Source: Syntrophobacter sp. SbD2 (GTDB lineage Bacteria; Desulfobacterota; Binatia; UBA9968). Taken from it: a stretch of 47,145 bases of DNA. The position numbers were made by a program, and so were the translations under genes. Below the pieces are notes generated by a model. It had not been told where the DNA came from. It was given only the letters and a program-made list of their open reading frames with translations, and did no database searches. Below are positions 33,325 to 43,338 of this stretch, piece by piece (position 1 is the first letter of the stretch; each line of letters starts with the position of its first letter). The stretch spans positions 1 to 47,145 of the forward strand of contig CAMDBU010000022.1 in the NCBI GenBank assembly GCA_945889495.1, given 5' to 3'.

Positions 33325-33848
33325 CGAAAAATTCTCCTTCGGCGGGATAATATCGGTCGCTATCTGGGACTTCAAGAGCTGAATCGAGCGAGAGGGATGG
33401 CAGAAAGCTCCATCATCAATGCGAGAGCGCCGCTTAACGTTGAACTTCGCGCTGATAGCCTGCTGTGTCGGCAGTTAGACTGCTGACTGACAAAACCAAA
33501 ATAGCAGTAATGACTGGAGCGAAGGAGATAGCGTCTGGTCAGCCACTCACCGGCAAGGGAGACTTCGCCTTCACTCGGCAATCGCGGTTGAATAATCGTC
33601 ATAAGCCGACGCGGGAATTGTCCTGGATCGGTCAAGTGCCTTCCGGCGCCGGCCTGTCGGAGACTGCTGCTCCCTCCAAGGTGTGCGTCAAACTGGGGCT
33701 ATCTCAGCATACTCCCTTCTACTTTCCCTACCGATGTTCGCGCTAATGGAGTTCCATCGAAAGCCTGAGTCAAGTGTGATGTATCTCGCTTGAAGCGCCA
33801 CCATTCCTATGTGACACTAAAGACGAATGTTCTCATAGGAGCGCAACC
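33325..33848. other. 524-bp gene-free divergent region
   Basis: Between leuC and vapB. A frame at 33465-33746 (plus) has no family likeness or binding site. No T-box, leader peptide rich in Leu codons or clear hairpin is seen before leuC. It holds AGGAG for vapB at its right end and TTGAAG at about 33800. Otherwise I see nothing. Confidence 0.5.
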
Positions 33849-34049
33849 ATGACGACGAATCTAGCAATTGACAATCGACTTTTGGAACAAGCGCGCAAGC
33901 TTGGCAAGCAGAAGTCTAAACTCGAAACTGTAAGCGCCGCTCTGGAAGAGTATGTTCAGCGGCGCAAGCGTTTGCGCGCACTGGAAGGATTTGCAACGAT
34001 CACTTTCGACCCCAAGTTTGACTACAAGAGAGCACGGAACAAACGGTGA
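33849..34049 (+). CDS. vapB: VapB-type antitoxin
   Basis: The 66-residue protein reads MTTNLAIDNRLLEQARKLGK at the N-terminus, the ribbon-helix-helix DNA-binding pattern of the VapB/DUF2191 group, and VSAALEEYVQRRKRLRALEGF, followed by a toxin-binding tail. AGGAGCGCAACC precedes the ATG. Its TGA overlaps the toxin's GTG (GTGA). Confidence 0.88.
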   Translation: MTTNLAIDNRLLEQARKLGKQKSKLETVSAALEEYVQRRKRLRALEGFATITFDPKFDYKRARNKR

Positions 34050-34465
34050 TTCTCCTCGACACGAGCGTTCTCTCGTTGGCCTACCGGCGACGGCGACGGA
34101 ATGCACCAGAGTCCAGACGTGTCACAGTGCTACGCCGGCTGATTATCGACGACGTACCGTTAGCCATCCCAGGAATCGTCTTGCAGGAAATTCTGTCGGG
34201 CATCCGCGCACAGCCTCAATTCGATAAGCTGAAAAGAATGTTGGAATCCTTTCCGGTGGTAGTCGCGGCAGAGCGTCATCATGTCATCGCAGCGCAAATC
34301 GCCAACGCTTGCCGTCGAAAAGGAATCGCGGCATCTACAGTGGACTGTCTAATAGCCGCGCTCGCGACATCCCAGCGAGATATCTTGTTCACACTGGATG
34401 AGGACTTCAACCGGATAGCGACGGTTTGCGACCTGAAACTCTTGTCCATCGAACAGGTTTCGTAG
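34046..34465 (+). CDS. vapC: VapC-type PIN-domain toxin
   Basis: The 139-residue protein has the PIN endonuclease acidic residues: Asp5 (LLDTSVLS), Glu48 (VLQEILSG), Asp100 (STVDCLIAA) and Asp118 (TLDEDF). VapC toxins cut tRNA or rRNA. It starts with GTG 34046, which overlaps the VapB stop. The RAYT gene follows convergently within 40 bases, so this pair may mark the edge of the mobile region. Confidence 0.9.
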   Translation: MILLDTSVLSLAYRRRRRNAPESRRVTVLRRLIIDDVPLAIPGIVLQEILSGIRAQPQFDKLKRMLESFPVVVAAERHHVIAAQIANACRRKGIAASTVDCLIAALATSQRDILFTLDEDFNRIATVCDLKLLSIEQVS

Positions 34466-34501
34466 GTCATGATAACCAGGACAGAGAACGAGGTTACAAT
34501 T

Positions 34502-35425
34502 TCACATCTCGACTTTCTTTGTCAGTTTCTCAATCTCCCGCCGCAGACTGTCGTTTTCTCCCATGCGCGCGCTCAATCGGCCGATCAACGTTCCCACCGT
34601 CGCTGTGTCCCTGGCGAAGTAGCGCGCCACTTCGCCCAGTCCGTAGCCCTGCCGGCGTACCAGAACATACGCGATCTTAGTGCGCGCGTGGGAGACTGCC
34701 CAGCTGCGATCGGCGCTCTTGAGCACTGGCACTTGGACCGTCAGCTGCCGGCTCAACTCCTCGACCACTTTATCAATCGGACGACGCTTCTTCGGACGCT
34801 CTTCTTCTTGCTCGTCTTGGAGCTTTTCGCCAAAACCCTCTGATCCCAAAAACCGCTGGTCCGACACTTCGTAGTATTCTTCTTTGTGCCCGTCGTTCAC
34901 GCCGTCGCCGACAAAGGCCCGGTAGCGCGCCCGCCCGCCGAGGACGTCGAGCACCTTACGCGGGTCGATGGTCTCGCTGGCTTTGCCGTCAAGATAGGCC
35001 CGGTGGCCGCTGTATGAATACTTCTCCGGCTCTTTGACCATGCCAGCGCGCACCGGGTTGAGATGAATGTAGCGGATCAGCTGAAGCAGGTACTCGTCCT
35101 TGTCGCAGACGATGGCCTTGTAGCGCCCCTGGAAGACATGGCCGGATTTGCGGTGATGTAGATTGAAGTACTGGCTATAGGACTGCTGGAGCCCTTGCAT
35201 GAATTTGGCTAAAGGCTGGCGGGAGCTTTCGACCAACAAGTGCACATGGTTGGGCATCAGACAGTAGGCGTGGACGGTGTAATCGTAGCGACGCCGGTAT
35301 TGACCCAGCCGGGTTAGATAAACTTGGTAGTCGCCGTCATTGAGAAATGTCTTGCGCCGTTGATTGCCGCGGACGATGACATGATAGAGCAGCCCTGGAG
35401 CAAATAGTCGGGGACGGCGTGCCAT
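34502..35425 (-). CDS. REP-associated tyrosine transposase (RAYT, Y1/HUH)
   Basis: The 307-residue protein is a Y1 transposase of the IS200-like/RAYT kind. GLLYHVIVRGNQRRKTFLND starts the domain, the HUH motif is His60-Val-His62 in MPNHVHLLVE, and QSYSQYFNLHHRKSGHVFQGRYKAI and YIHLNPVRAGMV follow. The C-terminal part (about 215-305) holds a DnaA domain IV-like helix-turn-helix (HARTKIAYVLVRRQGYGLGEVARYF) and a short coiled tail, as in a subset of RAYTs. RAYTs nick single-stranded DNA at GTAG-footed REP hairpins. ATG 35425. Confidence 0.93.
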   Translation of the reverse strand: MARRPRLFAPGLLYHVIVRGNQRRKTFLNDGDYQVYLTRLGQYRRRYDYTVHAYCLMPNHVHLLVESSRQPLAKFMQGLQQSYSQYFNLHHRKSGHVFQGRYKAIVCDKDEYLLQLIRYIHLNPVRAGMVKEPEKYSYSGHRAYLDGKASETIDPRKVLDVLGGRARYRAFVGDGVNDGHKEEYYEVSDQRFLGSEGFGEKLQDEQEEERPKKRRPIDKVVEELSRQLTVQVPVLKSADRSWAVSHARTKIAYVLVRRQGYGLGEVARYFARDTATVGTLIGRLSARMGENDSLRREIEKLTKKVEM

Positions 35426-35478
35426 GAATCAAGCTTGTAGTGAATATGGTTCCCACTGTCAAGTTAGTCGTGTTATCG

Positions 35479-35490
35479 AAGTCTGACCCC
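35479..35490 (-). repeat. 12-bp putative terminus of the RAYT element
   Basis: On the minus strand GGGGTCAGACTT (35490 to 35479) lies 54 bases upstream of the RAYT start codon. Its exact complement is the end of the decayed copy at 36944-36955. Confidence 0.6.
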
Positions 35491-35511
35491 TTCTCTTCCC
35501 GCCTATAAAAT

Positions 35512-35536
35512 GAACCCCACGCCGGGCGTGGGGTTC
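35512..35536 (-). terminator. rho-independent terminator
   Basis: GAACCCCACGCC and GGCGTGGGGTTC form a perfect stem; on the minus strand ATTTTATA follows. It is 31 bases past the stop of the 35568-35843 gene. Confidence 0.72.
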
Positions 35537-35567
35537 GACAGGTAATCCCTAACTTCTAGTTGAGGCC

Positions 35568-35843
35568 TTACTTTTTGATAATTGGGTCATTCATTCCAGC
35601 GTCGAAAAAGGCCGCATGCTGTTTTTCGAAAGCAACGCACGTAGCGCCGCCGTTGGTTGCGTTCTGTCGCACGCATTTTCTAGTTCCCTTAGCCAAATTG
35701 GAGCATGCGCTCCCGGCGGCAAACAATGAGGCGCAATCCTTTTCCATCTGCGCTTTCAAAGTTGCCTCATCCTCCGCGGCCATAGCAATTGACCCGAGAA
35801 CCAATAAACCGAAAAACATCGCATTTCTCATCGCAATTTTCAC
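35568..35843 (-). CDS. small secreted four-cysteine protein
   Basis: The 91-residue protein has a signal peptide (MKIAMRNAMFFGLLVLGSIAMA, cut near residue 22) and a short mature part with four Cys (37, 47, 57, 69) that could form two disulfides. I do not recognise the family. The start is GTG 35843, five bases after a perfect AGGAGG. It has its own terminator. The AT-richer leader contrasts with its neighbours and fits a recently acquired gene. Confidence 0.72.
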   Translation of the reverse strand: MKIAMRNAMFFGLLVLGSIAMAAEDEATLKAQMEKDCASLFAAGSACSNLAKGTRKCVRQNATNGGATCVAFEKQHAAFFDAGMNDPIIKK

Positions 35844-35875
35844 TTTGTCCTCCTATTAATTAAAGTTGATATTAA

Positions 35876-35887
35876 AACGATATCGTT
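35876..35887. promoter_or_regulatory. 12-bp perfect palindrome before the small secreted gene
   Basis: AACGATATCGTT lies 33 bases before the GTG start, within AT-rich DNA that could hold the promoter; a TTGCGC overlaps its end. An operator is plausible but unproven. Confidence 0.4.
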
Positions 35888-36079
35888 GCGCAACTTATTC
35901 ATTTAATCGGATGTCTCAGGAAAAACTTTAGGGGGAAGAATGAAAGGAAGGGAATAATCCGGCTATGGCAGGGGTGACTGCGGCGAATTCTTCGCCAATC
36001 TCGGCGTTTGGACTCAGGACGAGGTTGCGGAACCATGCGGGAGATATAGACGGACCGTCCAATAAACCTAAAAAGATCA

Positions 36080-36226
36080 CTGGCGTAGCAACATCAATAT
36101 GTCATGTTAACGGCAACGCGATAATGTCAGGTCGGTTTGTTGATAGAGGCCTCCAAGGTAGAAATCGGACCGTAGAGGAACCCCTGCTTCTTGGCTGGCG
36201 TTCGATATAGGCCAAGTGTGTGGGTC
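36080..36226 (-). repeat. inverted duplicate of bases 1-147
   Basis: Reverse complement matches the window start, 135 of 147 positions by eye, with no gaps. Confidence 0.9.
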
Positions 36227-36339
36227 GTTTTGGAATCGAAGGCCGCGAGCTTTTCGGTTTTATAGAAAATCTCCACTGCGCCATCGTAGCGCTGGCGTAG
36301 CGCTGGGCTCAGGTCGTGAACCTTGCCATTCCTCACCAA
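36127..36339 (-). pseudogene. truncated unidentified gene, paralogue of bases 2-100
   Basis: The frame encodes LVRNGKVHDLSPALRQRYDG at its start and ends TLEASINKPT, sharing its last 32 residues with the frame at 2-100. There is no proper start; a stop lies just upstream, and before it a hydrophobic stretch in the same sense (LVFTLACFG) looks like a lost signal peptide. So the 5' end appears broken. Function unknown. Confidence 0.6.
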
Positions 36340-36458
36340 GCCGAATCATCAGGAGACGCCAAAGCAAGCTAGGGTAAAGACCAGACCACAATCCCACACA
36401 AGCCTCCGGCATAACCGCCCCTTCCCCGCATGGAAATAACTCTAGACCATGTAGAGAT

Positions 36459-36569
36459 GGGGTCAAATCTGCTTTTAGCTTTTTGTTAACGCTTCCGTAA
36501 TTCTTCGAGCGCTTCGGTCGATCTTCCTGTCTTCCGCTAATCTTAAGAGCTAAAAGCGGACTTGACCCC
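36459..36569. mobile_element. 111-bp MITE-like element with 22-bp terminal inverted repeats
   Basis: The left end starts GGGGTCAAATCTGCTTTTAG and the right end is its complement at 36548-36569, 20 of 22 positions matching. It has no coding capacity. The GGGGTCA tips resemble the RAYT element tips. Confidence 0.68.
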
Positions 36570-36623
36570 TTCTCCTTGTTCTGACTGACCCCGTCTCCCT
36601 GACCGGGGTAGCTCAGGGTGACC

Positions 36624-36911
36624 CTATTGGCTTCGCTCTACTCCCCCTACCGAGGTTGACCCCTTTCTATTCCCTTTCCTCGTCGTAAAGAATTGACGTT
36701 GACTTAGTACGCCATAGACTACCAACACAACCAGAGTCACATACCCAATGAAGAGCCATGGAGACATTGACGCTTGTGCAACCCCACCAATTTGGCGCAT
36801 ATCTTCGAAATTCAGAAGATAATAATTGACCAGCGAAGATACTAAGTGAAATGCGTTCGCGATTGAGTAAAGGACAGCTGCGTTCCAACTTCGTTTCAAG
36901 AATCCAATCAC
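36624..36911 (-). CDS. small two-helix membrane protein
   Basis: From GTG 36911 the frame encodes 95 residues with helices at about 10-33 (AAVLYSIANAFHLVSSLVNYYLL) and 52-70 (WLFIGYVTLVVLVVYGVLS). No family recognised. The C-terminus reads into the repeat-rich stretch, and no clear binding site is seen, so it may be real or a remnant. Confidence 0.4.
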   Translation of the reverse strand: MIGFLKRSWNAAVLYSIANAFHLVSSLVNYYLLNFEDMRQIGGVAQASMSPWLFIGYVTLVVLVVYGVLSQRQFFTTRKGNRKGSTSVGGVERSQ

Positions 36912-36943
36912 GATAAATCCACTTACCAGGAGAGACAGACTTA

Positions 36944-37034
36944 GGGGTCAGACTTTTACGTCTTGACTTTCTTTGTCAGTTTCTCAATCTCCCGCCGCAG
37001 ACTCTCATTTTCTCCCAAACGCGCGCCGCATCGA
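36944..37034 (-). pseudogene. decayed second RAYT: last 27 codons plus element terminus
   Basis: On the minus strand the frame ending at TAA 36956 encodes GARLGENESLRREIEKLTKK and VKT, nearly identical to the end of the intact RAYT (SARMGENDSLRREIEKLTKK then VEM). AAGTCTGACCCC follows directly (36955-36944), the complement of the tip upstream of the intact gene. Everything upstream of the fragment is lost. Confidence 0.85.
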
Positions 37035-37194
37035 CCGACTTTTGACGTTGGCCAGCTTTCCACTTCCCTCACACGTCGCGTGTCATAGCTTTGTATTCAG
37101 CGTGATTCTCAGGGTTGGTCTTACTACAGCTGCCGCGGTCAATCCAGAACTACACACCCGAGGAGTCTAACAATTCGCCAGTGCCCCAATATGC

Positions 37195-37234
37195 ACCGAG
37201 CCGCGCCGATCGTTAAAATCGTGCGCGGCTCGGT
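37195..37234 (-). terminator. hairpin after the tRNA gene
   Basis: ACCGAGCCGCGC (37195-37206) pairs perfectly with 37223-37234, 25 bases past the tRNA. The U-tract is weak. Confidence 0.6.
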
Positions 37235-37258
37235 AACGGAAATCTATGAAGAAGAAGT

Positions 37259-37335
37259 TGGTGGGCCCACCTGGACTCGAACCAGGGACCAACCGGTTAT
37301 GAGCCGGTGGCTCTAACCAACTGAGCTATGGGCCC
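37259..37335 (-). tRNA. tRNA with CAU anticodon, probably tRNA-Ile2
   Basis: A complete 77-base cloverleaf with encoded CCA: acceptor GGGCCCA/TGGGCCC, D-loop AGCTCAGTTGGTTAGAGC, anticodon arm ACCGG-CTCATAA-CCGGT and T-arm GGTTCGAGTCC. C4-G69 and C5-G68 in the acceptor and A38 in the loop agree with the TilS-lysidinylated isoleucine tRNA rather than elongator Met, but elongator Met is not excluded. Confidence 0.95.
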
Positions 37336-37393
37336 TTAGATAAATCGTTTTGAGTTGGGAGTTTCGGGTTACGCGTTGATGGCTTCGCCGCGG

Positions 37394-39265
<1,872 letters not shown>

Positions 39266-41016
39266 TCTAGTATCCTTTCTCTCTTCGCGGTCTCATCGCG
39301 TTTTTCTTCGGCGGCGCGGATGGCGATGCGTAAATCGCGCTCTTGGGTTTTCAAATATTTGCGCTGCAAGTGGGCCAAGCAATCGCCGGCCATCTTGGCG
39401 CACTCGGCATCAGAGCGGTTTTCCGCTTCCAACACCAGAGCGGCAAACTCGCTGTTCAGCTGCTCGGGTAACTTCTGGGTGATCGCGCCGATATCAATAT
39501 TCCCTGTTTCTTGCCATTCCAAGATGATCGCGTCAACCACTGGACCCCATTTGTCGCTAAAACATTTACGCAGCCGTGCCTCACGGGCCAGTTTTTCGAG
39601 CAGCGGCGGCACCCGCAGGGCGAGACCGACCAGCGAACGCTCGGCGAGATCGTCGCGATTGTCATTTTGCGCGGCGGCCGCGGGCTGGGCCGACGGCGCG
39701 GGTCGACTCGCCGTCATCGGTCGAGGATTGGCGCCACTTCCCACCGGCCGGCGGAGCAGCTCCTCGCGCACGCCCAAATCGGCGGCGCGGCGGATCAGCA
39801 AATCGACCTCAAATGGATTGGTCACCTTGGCGAGCAGACGGCCGATCTCGCTGGCGGTCTGGCTCTTGCCCTCGATGGTGCTGCCGAAGCGCTTTTGCAG
39901 CCAGGAAAAATAAAAATCCGCCATCGGCACCGCTTGACCCAGCAACTTCTCGACGGCGTCTTTGCCCTGCTTGCGCACGAAGGTGTCGGGATCGTCTTCT
40001 TTGGGTAAAAACGCCGCTCGGCCGAGCAGACCGGCTTCGACAAAAATCTCAAAGCTGCGCGCCGCCGCTTTCAAGCCAGCGTCGTCGCCGTCGAACAGCG
40101 CGATAATATTTTTAGTGTAGCGCGACAGCGCGCGGACATGTTCGACGGTGAGCGCCGTGCCCAGGGTCGCCACCGCGTAGCCGATGCCATGCTGCGACAG
40201 CGCGATGACGTCGAGATAGCCTTCCACCACCACCACCCGGTCGGCCTGGCGAATCCCTTCCTTGGCTTGGTGTAGGCCATAGACCGTCGAACCCTTGTGA
40301 AACAGTGGTGTCTCACTGGAGTTCAAGTATTTGGGCATCCCCTGGTCCATCACCCGGCCGCCGAAGCCGACGATCTTGCCGGCCGCGTTGGCGATCGGAA
40401 ACATCACCCGGGCGAAAAATTTTTCGTAGTACTGCTGCGGATTGCGCTGGCCCACCAGCCCCAACTTGAGCGCGTCGGTGAGCGCCAAGCTTTCTTTCTT
40501 GACCAGACCGACCAACCCAGAGCCGCCCTGGGGCGCGAAGCCCAACATGAACTTGCGCGCGATCGCCTCATCGACGCCGCGCCGCTGCAAATAATCCAGC
40601 GCAGCCTTGCCTTCGGGATGGTCGAAGAGAATGCGCTGGTAGTTGGCCGCCGCGCGCTCGTTGATACGAAAGAGATTTTCCCGCTCGCCCAGATCGCGCT
40701 GGTAGTTGCCGGCTTCGGTACGCTCGATGACGATGCCGTAGCGCTTGGCCAGCTGCTCCACCGCTTCCGGGAAGCTCAGGTGATCGTACTGCATGAGAAA
40801 CTGAAACACGCCACCGCCGGCATGGCAGCCGAAGCAATGATAGATGCCCTTTTCTTCGTTGACCGTAAACGAGGGCGTCTTCTCGCCGTGAAACGGACAG
40901 AGCCCCATGTGATTGCGGCCGGATTTTTTTAACGTGACATAGTCGGAAATAACTTCGACGATGGATGCGCGGCTGCGGATTTCAGCGATTTTGTCCTGGC
41001 TAATCATGGCCAATTG

Positions 41017-41550
41017 CTAGATCGCGCGGCGCTCGCTCGCCGCCGCCGGCGCGCTCGGTTCGCCGTTAAACATGCGTTCCTTGCCCGCCTTGAGCAAACT
41101 TTCGCCCAGCTGCGCTAGTGGCGGCACCAGATAAGCGCCTTCCAGGGAGGCGCGCGTCGGTTGCGACAGCAGTGAAGATGAATTCAACAAAAATAGCCCC
41201 AGCGCCGCCACCGCGGCGCCCTTGCCGACGCCGATGGCGATGCCGCCGGCACGATTGACAGTTTGCAGAAAGAGCATTTTTTCCGAACGGTGCAAGAGCC
41301 AACCCGCCAGACTGAAACTAAAATAAGTTACAAAGAAGATCGCGACAAATCCAGCGCCCTTGAGCATTATCGGGGCAAACTGCCAATGGCGCGCGAGAAA
41401 TTGCGCCGCGACATCGCCGTAGCGCGCCGCGACTAGGAAACCGACTACCAGTCCAGCCAATGATAAAATTTCACGGAAGAGACCACGGAAGAAACCACGC
41501 AAGCCAAACAGCGCGAAGACGGCGAGGAGAATCCAATCGACCCAATTCAC
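41017..41550 (-). CDS. cvpA: CvpA-family membrane protein
   Basis: The 177-residue protein has four membrane helices and the CvpA start NWVDWILLAVFALFGLRGFFRGLFREILSLAG. CvpA proteins are needed for colicin V production in E. coli and envelope resilience elsewhere; the function is not settled. Start GTG 41550 with AGTAGG upstream. It sits between yqeY and dnaG, 9 bases before dnaG. Confidence 0.88.
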   Translation of the reverse strand: MNWVDWILLAVFALFGLRGFFRGLFREILSLAGLVVGFLVAARYGDVAAQFLARHWQFAPIMLKGAGFVAIFFVTYFSFSLAGWLLHRSEKMLFLQTVNRAGGIAIGVGKGAAVAALGLFLLNSSSLLSQPTRASLEGAYLVPPLAQLGESLLKAGKERMFNGEPSAPAAASERRAI

Positions 41551-41645
41551 CAGCTGGTACCTACTAGCGTGGGCGCCGGCTCGTCTGCGCCGCCCGCCAA
41601 CTTCGCACGTCGATATATCGCGCTAACCTGAGCGAAATCCAGCCG

Positions 41646-41687
41646 CATCGGGAGGATCGCTCCACTTGGTGCGCGATCCTCCCGATG
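41646..41687 (-). promoter_or_regulatory. 15-bp perfect stem-loop between yqeY and cvpA
   Basis: CATCGGGAGGATCGC (41646-41660) pairs with 41673-41687; the loop is 12 bases. It directly follows the yqeY stop and lacks a U-run. It may be an attenuator or mRNA processing site that lowers dnaG and rpoD output, as the E. coli operon has an internal terminator between rpsU and dnaG. Confidence 0.65.
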
Positions 41688-41688
41688 G

Positions 41689-42135
41689 TTAACCGCCAAG
41701 TAACGCCTTGGTGAGATCGCTCACTCGTTTGCCGTCGCTGCGTCCCGCCACCTTGGGCATCAAGAGCTTCATCACTTTGCCGAGATCGGCAAGCCCGCTG
41801 GCGCCGGCCTCGGCGATACTCGCTTGGATCGCTGCTTTGATCTCGTCCTCGGAGAGCTGCTGCGGTAGAAACCCCTTGAGAATAGCCAGTTCGGCTTCTT
41901 CCTTGGCCGCCAGCTCAGCGCGCCCGCCCTTGCGGTAGAGCTCGATCGCCTCGCCGCGCTGTTTGCACAACGTACCGATGATTTTCTGAATCTCATCGCC
42001 GCTGAGCGCCCGGCGCAGCCGGATCTCCTCGTTTTGCAGCGCCGCCAACAACAACCGCAGGGTTGAAAGGGTCACCGCGTCGCCGCCCTTCATGGCGGTC
42101 TTCACGGCCTGTTGAATCTCAGCTTTCAATTCCAT
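41689..42135 (-). CDS. yqeY: GatB/YqeY domain protein
   Basis: The 148-residue protein has the YqeY pattern: KAEIQQAVKTAMKGGDAVTLSTLRLLLAALQNEEI, then ELAILKGFLPQQLSEDEIKAAI and GKVMKLLMPKVAGRSDGKRVSDL. It resembles the tail domain of GatB that contacts tRNA; the role of the free form is unknown. It follows rpsU by 27 bases as in many MMS operons. Confidence 0.93.
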   Translation of the reverse strand: MELKAEIQQAVKTAMKGGDAVTLSTLRLLLAALQNEEIRLRRALSGDEIQKIIGTLCKQRGEAIELYRKGGRAELAAKEEAELAILKGFLPQQLSEDEIKAAIQASIAEAGASGLADLGKVMKLLMPKVAGRSDGKRVSDLTKALLGG

Positions 42136-42162
42136 CGCGGCAACTCGCTCACAATCTAGTGC

Positions 42163-42357
42163 TTAAAATGCATGACGGACGCGCCGCAGGGCACGTTTTT
42201 TCGCGGCAATCGCTTTTTTCTTACGTTTCACGCTGGGTTTCTCGTAATGTTCCCGTTTGCGCAATTCAGCGAGGATGCCGGCTTTTTCGCATAGTTTTTT
42301 AAAGCGGCGGATGGCGCTTTCAATCGATTCGTTATCTCGAACCCGAACTCCGGTCAT
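42163..42357 (-). CDS. rpsU: 30S ribosomal protein S21
   Basis: The 64-residue protein shows the bS21 pattern: [44 protein letters not shown] and a basic tail. It binds the 30S platform and helps in initiation. It is the first gene of the macromolecular-synthesis operon; the ATG lies 49 bases after the -10 box at 42407. Confidence 0.95.
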   Translation of the reverse strand: MTGVRVRDNESIESAIRRFKKLCEKAGILAELRKREHYEKPSVKRKKKAIAAKKRALRRVRHAF

Positions 42358-42406
42358 AAATAAGATTCACCCCCGATCCAGGCAGACCGCACATAAACCG
42401 AGGTTG

Positions 42407-42434
42407 ATTTTAGCTGTTTAATCCCCCAAGTCAA
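42407..42434 (-). promoter_or_regulatory. sigma-70 promoter of the rpsU-yqeY-cvpA-dnaG-rpoD operon
   Basis: On the minus strand TTGACT (42434-42429) and TAAAAT (42412-42407) are 16 bases apart, 49 bases before the rpsU ATG. This is the best promoter match in the window. Confidence 0.72.
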
Positions 42435-42536
42435 GTAAAACACTTTTAAATCTAACCGCTTGCACTAATTAGACGGCAATCGTTTGAAGCTGACGAGAAG
42501 TCCGCGAAGGGCGCCGAACAACCGACCTGACGGCGT

Positions 42537-43268
42537 TCATCGAGCGCTGCCCGCGGCGGCCAGTCTGGCGGGAAAATCGGATACAATCCCCTGCACGCCG
42601 AGGGCGGCGAATTGCTCGATCTCGCGGCGCTGATTGACGGTCCAGACAAAGACATCCAACCCAATCTGCCAAGCGCTGTGGCAAAACTCCCGGTTGGCGA
42701 GCTCGTTCTGGATATGGATCGATGACGCGCCAAGCCGCTCGGCGGCAGCGAGCGGATCGATTTTACTCCGGGCACCGTGGATGATCCCGAGGGTGACTTC
42801 CGGCGCCAATTCACGCACCCGCGCCAGGCTGCGATAATCGCAGGACGAAATAATCGTCCGGTCCAAATAATCGTAGTGGCTCAAGATAAACAGCAACTTC
42901 AGTTCGATACCCGGCGGCGCGCCAGCAAAGGCTTTGATCTCCAAGCAGAGATCGACCTGGCCGGCGAAAACTTCCAGCGCCTCTTCGAGAGTCAAGATTT
43001 TTTCACCGCGAAACCCCGGCTTGCGCCATTTGCCGATGTCGAGCTTGCGCAATTGATCGAGCGTCTTGTCGTGAACCTTGCCGCGGCTGCCGGCGGTGCG
43101 GCTAAGCCTTTCGTCGTGGAATACCACCACATGACCATCGGCGGTCAACTGGCAGTCGAACTCGATCATGTCAGCGCCCGCCGCGATCGCCTTCTCGAAC
43201 GCCAACCGGCTATTTTCCGGATAATCCCCCGACGCGCCGCGGTGAGCAATTTTTTTAAATGAGGGCAT
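42537..43268 (-). CDS. glycerophosphodiester phosphodiesterase (UgpQ-like)
   Basis: The 243-residue TIM-barrel protein has the GDPD motifs KIAHRGASGDYPENS (His9), MIEFDCQLTADGHVVVFHDERLSRT and LEIKAF. It releases glycerol-3-phosphate from phospholipid head groups, likely in the cytoplasm since no signal peptide is seen. ATG 43268 is the family start; an upstream frame to 43484 overlaps tlyA. It follows tlyA after a short repeat. Confidence 0.9.
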   Translation of the reverse strand: MPSFKKIAHRGASGDYPENSRLAFEKAIAAGADMIEFDCQLTADGHVVVFHDERLSRTAGSRGKVHDKTLDQLRKLDIGKWRKPGFRGEKILTLEEALEVFAGQVDLCLEIKAFAGAPPGIELKLLFILSHYDYLDRTIISSCDYRSLARVRELAPEVTLGIIHGARSKIDPLAAAERLGASSIHIQNELANREFCHSAWQIGLDVFVWTVNQRREIEQFAALGVQGIVSDFPARLAAAGSAR

Positions 43269-43283
43269 AACGAATAATTCCGA

Positions 43284-43311
43284 TCTCTGTGGTCTCCGTG
43301 CCCTCTGTGGT
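43284..43311. repeat. CTCTGTGGT-type intergenic repeat
   Basis: TCTCTGTGGTCTCCGTGCCC then TCTGTGGT is a short tandem-like element in the tlyA to glycerophosphodiesterase gap. The type is familiar from unrelated environmental genomes. Confidence 0.6.
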
Positions 43312-43338
43312 AAAAGCTCCGCGTCTTCCAAGAAGTAA

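Noticed and set aside
33325-33520. Leucine leader peptide, T-box or attenuator before leuC
   Set aside because: No run of Leu codons, no T-box core and no strong terminator hairpin seen on the minus strand.
33465-33746. 93-residue plus-strand frame between leuC and vapB
   Set aside because: No ribosome binding site, no recognisable motif and a low-complexity ending; treated as chance.
36260-36466. 68-residue minus-strand frame overlapping the truncated gene
   Set aside because: It is in a different frame from the duplicated coding tail and shows no motif; likely a shadow over decayed DNA.
37259-37335. tRNA 3' end as an attachment site of an integrated island
   Set aside because: The geometry fits, but I found no repeat of the tRNA 3' end in 33-37 kb and no integrase gene.
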